Positions 1 through 7,833 of a stretch of 21,563 nucleotides of DNA are shown here, piece after piece. The notes under the pieces are model-generated. The model was not told the origin of the DNA. It was given only the letters and a program-made list of their open reading frames with translations, and did no database searches. A program made the translations under genes and the position numbers. This DNA is from Pseudobdellovibrionaceae bacterium. Lineage in GTDB: Bacteria; Bdellovibrionota; Bdellovibrionia; Bdellovibrionales; JAMPXM01. Location of the stretch: NCBI GenBank assembly GCA_016791465.1, contig JAEUWE010000283.1, positions 1-21,563 on the forward strand, given 5' to 3'. Position 1 is the first letter of the stretch; each line of letters opens with the position of its first letter.

Positions 1-1
1 A

Positions 2-955
2 AGAGACGGTGTTCTGTGTGTTGTGAGTCGCGATTTAAAGCGCGCCATTCGTGCGACCGGAGTTGCGCCGTCGCTGCGCGAGGCGATTGAGAATTGGTCG
101 ACGGCGGAGCCGCGCCTGCGCGAGATTGCTCAGCGTCTTGAGGCTGGTTCAGTCGCTGGCGAGTTTGCTGTGAATCAAAAGGATTTTCATTCGCCGCTGC
201 CGCGCGCTTTCCAATGGGCCGATGGCTCGGCCTTTCTCCATCATGTGAAGCTCGTTCGCATGGCGCGCAAGGCCGAGATGCCGCCGTCATTTTATCACGA
301 TCCTTTGATGTATCAGGGCGGAAGTGATGACTTCCTTGCTCCGACGGATCCAATCCCGCAGGTTGATTTTGCGCATGGCACCGACTTTGAGGGTGAGGTC
401 GCTGTTGTGACGACGGATGTTCCGATTGGAATTTCTCCAGAAGCAGCGCTGAAGCATATTGCGCTCGTGATGGTGGTGAACGATGTTTCTTTGCGTGGCC
501 TTATTCCGGAAGAGCTGGCCAAGGGCTTTGGCTTCTTTCAGTCAAAGCCTCAGTCGGCGTTTGCGCCTTTTGCGGTAACGCCAGATGAGTTGGGATCGGC
601 GTGGCGCGAGGGCCGAGTGCATCTGCCATTGAGCGTGACGTTTAACGGCGGTTTCTTTGGAAACGCCGATGCCGGTGCGATGCACTTTCATTTTGGTCAG
701 CTCATCGCACACGTGGCACGAACGCGAACGCTGGGTGCGGGCTCGATCATCGGGAGCGGTACCGTATCGAATGAAGATCCGAGCCGAGGAAGCTCGTGTC
801 TGGCTGAGCGGCGAATGATCGAGCAGATTGCGACAGGTGAAGCCAAAACCCCGTTTATGAAAGCTGGCGATCATATTCGTATGGAAATGTTCAACGAGCA
901 GGGGCAATCGCTGTTTGGGGCTATCGATCAGGTCGTCGAAAAGGCCAAGGTCTAG
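2..955 (+). CDS. Fumarylacetoacetate hydrolase (FAH) family protein, 5' end outside the window
   Basis: This is probably a metal-dependent hydrolase acting on acylpyruvate or fumarylacetoacetate-type substrates in the cytoplasm, possibly the last step of tyrosine breakdown. Numbering from the GTG at 23, the FAH metal site is visible as FEGE (E123, E125) followed by an Asp in VVNDVS (D154). The Gly-rich C-terminal segment IIGSGTVSN around residues 243-251 is also typical. The GTG at 23 is very unlikely to be the true start. The frame is open back to base 2 and encodes RDGVLCV directly before VSRDLK, which matches the usual N-terminus of this subgroup, where a run such as ...DGSRDG...VVSRDL precedes. 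About ten codons are therefore missing at the left edge. The family is clear; the exact substrate is not. Confidence 0.85.
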   Translation, partial: RDGVLCVVSRDLKRAIRATGVAPSLREAIENWSTAEPRLREIAQRLEAGSVAGEFAVNQKDFHSPLPRAFQWADGSAFLHHVKLVRMARKAEMPPSFYHDPLMYQGGSDDFLAPTDPIPQVDFAHGTDFEGEVAVVTTDVPIGISPEAALKHIALVMVVNDVSLRGLIPEELAKGFGFFQSKPQSAFAPFAVTPDELGSAWREGRVHLPLSVTFNGGFFGNADAGAMHFHFGQLIAHVARTRTLGAGSIIGSGTVSNEDPSRGSSCLAERRMIEQIATGEAKTPFMKAGDHIRMEMFNEQGQSLFGAIDQVVEKAKV

Positions 956-963
956 TCGACTCA

Positions 964-984
964 ACCGTCTCGTTTTGAGACGGT
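964..984. other. Perfect 8-bp inverted repeat after the FAH gene
   Basis: ACCGTCTC and GAGACGGT pair perfectly around a GTTTT loop, nine bases after the FAH stop codon. The + strand continues with six A residues rather than T residues, so it is not a canonical intrinsic terminator for the FAH gene. On the minus strand the T run lies before the stem, not after it. It could be a transcript-end stabilising hairpin or a regulator site ahead of the gene at 1065. Confidence 0.45.
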
Positions 985-1038
985 AAAAAATCGAACAATC
1001 CTTTCGTCGAGTCTCAATTCGGACCAGCAGAATGCCGA

Positions 1039-1044
1039 TATAAC
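1039..1044 (+). promoter_or_regulatory. Possible -10 element (TATAAC) before the exported HExxH protein
   Basis: TATAAC lies about 20 bases before the ATG at 1065. A Shine-Dalgarno-like GAGGTGGGG sits between them at 1052-1060. No convincing -35 element is seen. If used, the leader would be only about 14 nt, so this is a weak call. Confidence 0.22.
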
Positions 1045-1064
1045 CACTGACGAGGTGGGGCCTG

Positions 1065-3755
1065 ATGCGGACGTTGTTCACGTCGATTGTTTCATGGATT
1101 TTGATTTTCTCGATGGTGTCGTCGCCATTGATGGTGAGTGCGGCCTCGCGGTCTGTCTCTTTGGAGCGTCAGTATCAGCGACTTTACGGGCGTAAAGTTA
1201 AAACCAAGGCTGGCGCGTTTACGGTCCGGCAGATGGTCGATTCGAAGGGTCATCCCTACAAGCAAATCATCGTTGGTCCTCGGTTTTCTGAGATTCAGAT
1301 CGATAGCAACCGCGATGGCCGTGTGGATATTTGGGAGATCGACTCCGGCAGTTCGACAGTCACGATGACCGGTCCCGCGCGTGGACAGTTCTCTCGAATG
1401 CAAGTGGTCGATCGAACCGGTGGCCGCGGCACCATGACCGTATCGTATCTGCTTTCGCCGGATGGCAAGCGCTACAACCATCAGAAAACAGTGATTCAGC
1501 CCGTTGGTGTTGCTCGCTATACCGATACGTTTGTTGATGGCGACAGCGGACCTCAGTTTGAGGTTGATGCAATTGTGACCGATCCGCCTCCGTCGTCGAC
1601 GAAGCCGCCGGAGAGTTTTGAACCGTTCGTTCCGGACTCGATGATGCTTTATCAGATGGAACAATTTGATTCGAGCGGACAATGCTTGAATGCAATGACA
1701 GATCCGCTTGCGGGTGCGCAGCGCGCTTGGTGGTCGTTCTTACGCGATCAAGGGAAAATTTCTCGCGACGAACTCGGCGCGCAGATTCGCGACAGCATGC
1801 TGTTTGATGCGAATTGTCGCCGCCCCGAATATGAGAAAGACTATGAGGATCTTGCTCGAGGGATTGCTGACATCATGATGACGAGTTCGCTTGGCGTCGG
1901 TCAATCGGAGACCGCGGGCCGCGGGCGTTTCTTGCAATGTCTTGAAAATTCAAATCTTGCGCTGACGGCCGCGCGTCTTGAAAAGAAGTTTATGAGCGCC
2001 GTTGCTGTCGAGGGGCCAAAGCAAGATGCTGCTCCGATAACCTGCAATTGGGATCCCAAAGGTGGTCGAGTCAAGGCGTCGTATATAGAGAAAGATCGAA
2101 ATGGAACCTATATTGACCAGATCGATATGAGGATGTGTACCCGACATGCGGGGACTGACAAGTATGCCTACGGTGCGCCGATCAACTATCGGAATCTTGT
2201 CTTTCACGAACTGATGCATTCTGCTGGATTTCGGAAGGAAGGCGATGTTGACAAAATTGTCGGCTGCTGTGGTGAGCCGTCAGCGGAGCGCGATAAAGCC
2301 TGTAAAGATCTAGACGCGTTGGTGGCGGGCAATCAGCGTGCGGTTCGCATTGAGTCTCGCCTTGGAAACAACAAAGCGGCCGTCGACGAGATGATCTACA
2401 AGATGGAAGATTCATTCAATACTGCGACAAGCCCCGACGGTGCTGAGAAGGTGTACAAGAAGTACCTGGAACAGTTGGCCACAGACATTGAACTCAATGC
2501 TTGTCTCGGACTGAAAGGGAAAGAGCAGATTGAGTGTCGATCTGATCAGTTCGAGAAGGTGTCCTCTTCGACCGAAGATTTTTTCAAGCGTCAGTGTGTT
2601 GACCTCGTCGAGAGAAAGAGCGTTAAGCAGTGTCGCATTTACGATGAAAAGTACGGAATGGCGCTTTCTCGGGCTGTGACCGAGGGTTTGTTTGGAAGTC
2701 TCGGCTGTGGCGATAGAAAAGCAGCTCTTCCTGTGAGCGACTTCTTTGCGTGGCTCATTCTTGGCTCAAAAGCCATTGCTTCGGATTGTGCCGATACGAC
2801 CGATGCGCCGGGACGGGATGGTGAATCTCCGGGTGGCGCTATTTCAGTAGATCCACCTACGCCGAGAATCGTTCTTCCTCCGGTGACTGATGGCGTTGAT
2901 GGCCCCGCGCCCCGTACAATAGTTGAATCCCCAGCGACAAGCGGCCCAGTGGGCGACGGATCGAAGGTCCCAGGCACGCAGCCGGCGCCGATTGCCGTTC
3001 CCGACAATCGAAGCGCATCGCCATTGCCGATCACTCGTATAGACAAAGAGCCGCGGCCGGAGCGCTATGTCGAAGACCGCTATCGTCAGGCGACTGATTT
3101 TGCGGGTCGCGCGACAGCTGGTCTTTCGAAGTTGCGGCAGGCAATTCTGCCAGAAGCTGAGGCGAGTGAGCGCAGTCGCGGCTCAACGGATTTTGTAGCT
3201 TTCCGTCCAGGTAAGGCTCGTGGCTACAATGCTGCGATCGAGAGCCCGTTTAAAAATTGGCGAGGATTAGCGTCGGTCAATTCGGGAGCAGTGGCAGGGT
3301 CTTCAGCGCCGATCAATACGACGGCGATGGCCGCGAGTTCTCGTGGTACTGCGGCAGGTCTTGAGGCGCCGGATACAAAAGGCGCTCAACGATCGATGAA
3401 TAAGAAGTCTGCGAGCGCTAGCTTAGATGGTGATGGAGGACGGTCGTCTGTTGCGTCAGGCGTACAATCGGGCCAGGGTTCGGTCGCTCCTGCGGCGGCA
3501 ATTAAGACCGGATCGAATAGTGGATCTTCATCGACCGCAGTGCGCGAAGTCGCTTCGACTTCAGCGCTTGATGGTTTGTTCACTAAACCGTATCGCGAGA
3601 TCGAATATCGCCTGGTCAGGATTGAAGTGATTGAGCAGCTGATGAAGCAGAAGATTGCGATCAAAGATGCGAAGGGTCGATCTTTGGGATCGAGTCGACC
3701 GATCAAGAAGTATCAGTTCGTTAGGCAGGATCGTCCGTTGGCCGAGGTGCCATAA
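1065..3755 (+). CDS. Large exported protein with EF-hand-like loop and HExxH motif
   Basis: I do not recognise a named family. Residues 1-27 form a Sec signal peptide: MRT, a hydrophobic stretch, then a likely AxA-type cut at VSAAS. Residues 80-91 (DSNRDGRVDIWE) match the 12-residue calcium-binding EF-hand loop at positions 1, 3, 5, 6, 8, 9 and 12. HELMHSAG at 381-388 is a zinc-peptidase HExxH motif within a likely helix. The third ligand expected in metzincins is not at the HExxHxxGxxH position, and nearby Cys and acidic residues (EGD, GCCGE) leave that ligand undecided. Many Cys residues suggest disulfides. Residues about 585-670 are Pro/Ser/Thr rich, and the tail is low complexity before a final ordered stretch. 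The start is supported by GAGGTGG upstream. The stop overlaps the next ATG by one base (TAATG), so the protein is likely made together with the cyclase. It may be a periplasmic or surface protease, or a binding protein that has lost activity. Confidence 0.8.
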   Translation: MRTLFTSIVSWILIFSMVSSPLMVSAASRSVSLERQYQRLYGRKVKTKAGAFTVRQMVDSKGHPYKQIIVGPRFSEIQIDSNRDGRVDIWEIDSGSSTVTMTGPARGQFSRMQVVDRTGGRGTMTVSYLLSPDGKRYNHQKTVIQPVGVARYTDTFVDGDSGPQFEVDAIVTDPPPSSTKPPESFEPFVPDSMMLYQMEQFDSSGQCLNAMTDPLAGAQRAWWSFLRDQGKISRDELGAQIRDSMLFDANCRRPEYEKDYEDLARGIADIMMTSSLGVGQSETAGRGRFLQCLENSNLALTAARLEKKFMSAVAVEGPKQDAAPITCNWDPKGGRVKASYIEKDRNGTYIDQIDMRMCTRHAGTDKYAYGAPINYRNLVFHELMHSAGFRKEGDVDKIVGCCGEPSAERDKACKDLDALVAGNQRAVRIESRLGNNKAAVDEMIYKMEDSFNTATSPDGAEKVYKKYLEQLATDIELNACLGLKGKEQIECRSDQFEKVSSSTEDFFKRQCVDLVERKSVKQCRIYDEKYGMALSRAVTEGLFGSLGCGDRKAALPVSDFFAWLILGSKAIASDCADTTDAPGRDGESPGGAISVDPPTPRIVLPPVTDGVDGPAPRTIVESPATSGPVGDGSKVPGTQPAPIAVPDNRSASPLPITRIDKEPRPERYVEDRYRQATDFAGRATAGLSKLRQAILPEAEASERSRGSTDFVAFRPGKARGYNAAIESPFKNWRGLASVNSGAVAGSSAPINTTAMAASSRGTAAGLEAPDTKGAQRSMNKKSASASLDGDGGRSSVASGVQSGQGSVAPAAAIKTGSNSGSSSTAVREVASTSALDGLFTKPYREIEYRLVRIEVIEQLMKQKIAIKDAKGRSLGSSRPIKKYQFVRQDRPLAEVP

Positions 3756-5851
3756 TGACGAAGAAGTCCATTGTCTTCGTCTTCATCGTGGTGTTTGTAC
3801 TGGCGGCGGCGCTGCAGACACGTGTAGAGGTCAAGGCTGGATATTCCAAGAGCTTTGAAATCGTTCAAAAAAAGAAAGAACAGAACATTGCCTACTTTTC
3901 CGCTGTGGCGGAATCGCTTTTTCTGACTGGGCGTCGAGACATTCTTGAGGGCCATCTCAACGATGCCATTAAAATTCGTCTGCTCGATTTCTTCATTATT
4001 TCTTACAACGGCGAAATGGTGTCTTCGGGATCAATTCGAAAGCTGTCAGACGCGGCGATCGTTACGCTTCTCCAGAAGCAGCCGACGGATCAGATTCTGA
4101 GCTTCGATTCGGCCTACGAGGCGGAATCGTCTATTCGAAAACCGACATCTGTTCCCGCTGAGGGTTCGATCGAGAACTTTCGATTTATGGCGACCGATTT
4201 GGGTGGTGGTTGGGACATCAAACTTGGAATCAATCTCGATCGAGAGGCCTTTTTTGAGGAGATGAACAGTCTCGTTGAAGATGAGAATCGACGAATGTTC
4301 ATTGCGGCAAGCTTGTTGGCAATTGCGATATTTATATTTGTTTCGCGCGATCTCCGCAATGTCGCCATGAGCTTGCGACGGCAGGGAGCCCATAAGTCTG
4401 GAAAAACCAAGACATTCTCGGCGGAAGCAGAGGCTTTACAGAATGGCCTTCTCGGATACGAAGAAGTTGTGGACCGCCTTAAAGAGGACCGACGAGTGCT
4501 TTCGGCACAGGTGCTTCCTTCGCTTCGCACTGAACTTCAGTCAGGGAAAACTCCACCGTACGAGTTTGACTGCACGATGGTCAGAACAGACATCAATAAC
4601 TTCTCACAGATTTTCAGATCTTACCCGACCGATGAGTTTCTTGAGACGATCAATCGTTTCTTTGTCGACTGCTCACACATCATCAGCCGCTATCATGGAC
4701 TCATTCATGAGTTTGTCGGTGATGAGATCATCTTTTACCTGAAAGATGACGATCACGTGAACTCTTTCACGGCGGCACTGGCTTGCATCGATGAAATCAA
4801 TGCTGCCGCCGATCGACAGCATCAGGCTTCGGTACAGCGAGGTGCATACCCGTTTCGCGTGAAGTCCTCTCTGGCCCACGGAAAGATTCGTTTTGGTCCG
4901 CTCCTTGATGGTTTTTCGCTTGCGGGAGCGCCTTTGATTGAAACGACTCGTGTTCTATCCGCTGTTCAGGAAAAAAATGAGAACACGGTACATTTTGATG
5001 CCGTCTATATGAGGTATATTCACGAGGGCATCGAGTGGGTTAATGCATTTTCGGTTGTATTGAAGGGTCTTGAAGGTGAGCGCCAGATCATGAGGTATAC
5101 TGGCCATCAGCCGCTCTCAAAGTTGCTGGAGAAGCCGACTTTGCGTGCCCTTTCTCTTGCTGATTACCGCGATCCAAATTCGATTATTGAAATCATTCAA
5201 GTCGCGTCGAAAAGTCATGACGTTGCGCTGATTCGAGACGTCAATAGCAGCGTAAAGCGTATTCAGATGAGCGAAGAGAATGCTCCCTTAGCAATCGAGA
5301 TGTTTGAGGCGATACAAAAACTTGTTGAGTCTCGGAAAGCTCTGGAGTCAGACGAGGTTACAAAGGCCCAGGAGGCGCTACTCGCGACATTGATCAGTTC
5401 TTTGGGGCGTTTGCGATTGAGTTACGATGCGACTCGTCGTCTGCGAGGGTGGACTATTCTGAAGTCGCTTCTCTCACACTCCGATCATCGAGTCGTAGCA
5501 AACGTGTTAGAAACATTTGCTCGATGGCGCTGGGCGTTTAGTCAGCAGATCTCGAGCTCCGAGTTTGCAGATTTGGTTGATAGCGAACGCTTGCGTCGTT
5601 TGGTGGATTCAGACTCATCCCGGGTAGCGGCAAATGCCAACACAGTGCTGGGCATGATTGAAATATCAAAAGATGTGGTGAAAAATCTTGAGCAGGGCTT
5701 GAAGTCTAGTCGGCCCAATGTCGTGGCGAGTATGCGCTATTCGATTCAAGAGATCGCCGCGTACTATCGCGATGTGGACCCCGTCTATCTCAGGACTCAG
5801 GTTGCATTCTGTCGATTGATTGAAACAACGGATCAAAAAGCCTCGGCGTAG
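3755..5851 (+). CDS. Membrane class III adenylate/guanylate cyclase with extracytoplasmic sensor and helical C-terminus
   Basis: This enzyme is predicted to make cAMP or cGMP from ATP or GTP. A first membrane segment lies at about residues 5-22 and a second at about 180-196 (MFIAASLLAIAIFIFVS). The region between them would face the periplasm as a sensor. The cyclase domain spans about 270-430. The two metal-binding aspartates are D279 (RTDINNF) and D323 (FVGDE), 44 apart as usual. R399, the transition-state arginine, is present. The partner Asn four residues before it is replaced by Ile395. The positions that select adenine, Lys and Asp in adenylyl cyclases, read Glu319 and Ser388, closer to guanylyl cyclases. 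Residues about 530-690 are helical and may form HEAT-like repeats. The gene overlaps the upstream gene by one base and is followed by an unknown gene and a cyclic-nucleotide-binding channel. The family is sure; activity and product are open. Confidence 0.85.
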   Translation: MTKKSIVFVFIVVFVLAAALQTRVEVKAGYSKSFEIVQKKKEQNIAYFSAVAESLFLTGRRDILEGHLNDAIKIRLLDFFIISYNGEMVSSGSIRKLSDAAIVTLLQKQPTDQILSFDSAYEAESSIRKPTSVPAEGSIENFRFMATDLGGGWDIKLGINLDREAFFEEMNSLVEDENRRMFIAASLLAIAIFIFVSRDLRNVAMSLRRQGAHKSGKTKTFSAEAEALQNGLLGYEEVVDRLKEDRRVLSAQVLPSLRTELQSGKTPPYEFDCTMVRTDINNFSQIFRSYPTDEFLETINRFFVDCSHIISRYHGLIHEFVGDEIIFYLKDDDHVNSFTAALACIDEINAAADRQHQASVQRGAYPFRVKSSLAHGKIRFGPLLDGFSLAGAPLIETTRVLSAVQEKNENTVHFDAVYMRYIHEGIEWVNAFSVVLKGLEGERQIMRYTGHQPLSKLLEKPTLRALSLADYRDPNSIIEIIQVASKSHDVALIRDVNSSVKRIQMSEENAPLAIEMFEAIQKLVESRKALESDEVTKAQEALLATLISSLGRLRLSYDATRRLRGWTILKSLLSHSDHRVVANVLETFARWRWAFSQQISSSEFADLVDSERLRRLVDSDSSRVAANANTVLGMIEISKDVVKNLEQGLKSSRPNVVASMRYSIQEIAAYYRDVDPVYLRTQVAFCRLIETTDQKASA

Positions 5852-5899
5852 GTCGGGAGCCGCTACCAACTGACTCGATATAGCCTCAGACTATAGATC

Positions 5900-6589
5900 A
5901 TGAATCACCTGTTCGATCAGATTGAACCGCTGACGACTATCGAAATGCTAGTTCGCTATTGGCACTATCTGCGTTCAATAGACGAAACGAGCCGTGGTCA
6001 ATTGGGGCCGTTGACGGTCATTGTGGAGTCTCAGGGTGCCATTCGAGGATGGCCGGTCGGATTCAAAAATCAAACATTGGCGCTGTCCACCGAAGCTCAG
6101 CTCTCGCCTAAGTGTGGCGTTGTATTTGTCGACGTCACAAAGGTATTGGTTGTTGGGTTTTCTGAAGTCCATCGTCTCCTGCCGTTTATTACTTCGGGTG
6201 CGGTGTCGCGATCACCACTGGAACAGAAGCCGACTCGCGACTCTGCGCAGAGAGAGTTATTGAGGGTGTGCGAGGAGCTCAAACAGGAGCTGCCGGCAAA
6301 GATATTTTTTGATCGAGATCCAGCCCTCTTTGATATTGACGATGTACTGAACCTGAATGAGGTTCTTCGTTGTTTGGTGCAATCGCTTCAGCAGCTGAGG
6401 TCAAATCGTGACGTCGACGGTGAGCTGTCGGATATCCGAGGCCTACATGTGGTCAATGTTCCAGAGGCAAAAGACATTTCAATTGTCGTAAGTGATGCGG
6501 GAGAAATGGAGCTGGCTTTCAGTTTCTCTCGGGCGTTGCCATCGAACATGGTTGATCAAATTGACTCATTGTTGGCGAGTCTCTTCTAA
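5900..6589 (+). CDS. Hypothetical 229-aa protein between cyclase and cyclic-nucleotide-gated channel
   Basis: I do not recognise this protein. It has no signal peptide and no clear membrane segment, so it is likely cytoplasmic. The N-terminal half (about 35-90) alternates short hydrophobic stretches such as LTVIVES and GVVFVDVTKVLVVGF, suggesting a beta-rich core. Residues about 110-160 are helical and charged, and the C-terminus (about 180-229) again looks alpha/beta. The ATG at 5900 has an in-frame stop just upstream and no clear ribosome binding site. Forty-eight bases separate it from the cyclase stop. Its own stop overlaps the channel ATG by one base (TAATG), so it is probably translationally coupled to the channel. 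A regulatory or adaptor role in the same circuit is inferred only from position. Confidence 0.7.
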   Translation: MNHLFDQIEPLTTIEMLVRYWHYLRSIDETSRGQLGPLTVIVESQGAIRGWPVGFKNQTLALSTEAQLSPKCGVVFVDVTKVLVVGFSEVHRLLPFITSGAVSRSPLEQKPTRDSAQRELLRVCEELKQELPAKIFFDRDPALFDIDDVLNLNEVLRCLVQSLQQLRSNRDVDGELSDIRGLHVVNVPEAKDISIVVSDAGEMELAFSFSRALPSNMVDQIDSLLASLF

Positions 6590-7833
6590 TGAAGTCGATT
6601 GAGATACAACGATTGATCGCCATTCTCGGAGCCCTTCTGGTTGGTTTTTGGCTTCCGTTGAGGATGGTTGGGATTGAGCCACCGTTTTCAGTCAATATCA
6701 TTTTCTATTCAATGATTTCAGTTCTGTCGGTGAATAACATTGTACTCGGTTTTCGCGATAAAGAATTGAGTTTGGTCAAACTGGCAAACTGGTTGAGGCT
6801 AGAGGTCTTCATCGACCTGCTCTGTGTTTTGCCGCTATCGCTTCTGTTTTACTTGCTCACCGGCGAGGTTTCAGGTCGGCTTCTTCTGATCAACCTCGTG
6901 TGTGTACGGAACGTTCAGCAGATTCGCCGGTTCTTAGATCAGTTTGATCAGCTCGGTCCGACCGTCTTTCGACTGATTCCAGTTTTTGTGACACTGCCGC
7001 TTCTTGTTCATTTGATTGCCTGTGGCTGGATTTCGCTGGGAGAGGGCAACGCTGACCCGACGGGCGATTTACTTTTTCGATATGTGAGGGCCTGGTATTG
7101 GGCGATGACGACCTTAACGACGGTGGGCTTCGGAGATATCGTTCCGAAAACAGTATCTCAGATGGTTTACGCCGGCGGAGTTCAGCTGACAGGTGTCGGT
7201 GTCTTTGGTTACATTGTCAGTAACGTTGCCACGGTCCTGCATCGCAGTGACGCTGCTCGCGAACATCATATGGATTCTGTTGATCGGATCGAGATGTTTA
7301 TGAACATGCACGGCATCTCGCCTCATCTGCGCCAGAATGTTCGAACCTATTTCCACTATTTATGGACTCACAAGCGAGGATACCAAGAGCGATCGGTGAT
7401 TCACGAGCTTCCGGCTAAAATTCGCTCTGAGATGTTCTATGAGATCAATAGGTCGATTGTTTCCAAAGTCGACTTTCTGCGCGATGCGAGCCCCGAGCTG
7501 ATCGAAGAGTTGATGCTTCAGTTGGAACCGATGATTTTTGTTCCTGGAGAACGCATTTTCCGAGTGGATGAGCCTGGCCTTGCGCTTTACTTCATTCATT
7601 CCGGAAGTGTCGAAATTCGCGGCCGAGACAACGCCTTAGTTGCAACGCTTGCTGACGGTCAGTTTTTCGGTGAGATGGCATTACTTTCGGATCGTCCACG
7701 TGGAGCGACGGCCCGCGCGGCATCCTATTGCGAAGTCTACCTTCTACGCAAGGAATCGTTCCATCGTGCGATGAAGACGTTTCCGGAGTTCAAGGCACAT
7801 GTCGAACAAATTGCGCAGTCACGTCAGACTTGA
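6589..7833 (+). CDS. Cyclic-nucleotide-gated potassium channel (six-helix pore plus CNBD)
   Basis: This is a predicted inner-membrane K+ channel opened or modulated by a cyclic nucleotide. Six hydrophobic segments fit S1-S6, with S1 at about 7-27, S5 at about 123-150 and S6 at about 195-215. The pore filter is TVGFGD (178-183), the K+-selective signature. The presumed S4 (about 100-115, VRNVQQIRRF) has few charges, so voltage sensing may be weak. After a linker, the cyclic-nucleotide-binding domain (about 305-410) shows the phosphate-binding cassette FGEMALLSDRPRGAT with E362 and R371. Gly follows that Arg, instead of the Thr seen in cGMP-preferring sites, which leans toward cAMP as ligand. 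The start overlaps the preceding stop by one base. The 3' end overlaps the convergent LuxR-type gene by ten bases. Length (414 aa) is normal for bacterial CNBD channels. Confidence 0.9.
   Translation: MKSIEIQRLIAILGALLVGFWLPLRMVGIEPPFSVNIIFYSMISVLSVNNIVLGFRDKELSLVKLANWLRLEVFIDLLCVLPLSLLFYLLTGEVSGRLLLINLVCVRNVQQIRRFLDQFDQLGPTVFRLIPVFVTLPLLVHLIACGWISLGEGNADPTGDLLFRYVRAWYWAMTTLTTVGFGDIVPKTVSQMVYAGGVQLTGVGVFGYIVSNVATVLHRSDAAREHHMDSVDRIEMFMNMHGISPHLRQNVRTYFHYLWTHKRGYQERSVIHELPAKIRSEMFYEINRSIVSKVDFLRDASPELIEELMLQLEPMIFVPGERIFRVDEPGLALYFIHSGSVEIRGRDNALVATLADGQFFGEMALLSDRPRGATARAASYCEVYLLRKESFHRAMKTFPEFKAHVEQIAQSRQT

Noticed and set aside
964..984. Intrinsic terminator for the FAH gene
   Set aside because: The stem is perfect, but A residues rather than T residues follow it on the + strand, so only a hairpin is claimed.
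2205..2240. Metzincin protease assignment for the exported protein
   Set aside because: HExxHxxG is present, but the third His/Asp of the HExxHxxGxxH/D motif is Lys, so the clan cannot be assigned.
3755..7833. Pycsar-type anti-phage cyclase-effector system
   Set aside because: The cyclase is a membrane sensor type and the receptor is a full six-helix K+ channel with a TVGFGD filter, in a gene neighbourhood without defence genes. Ordinary signalling is more likely.
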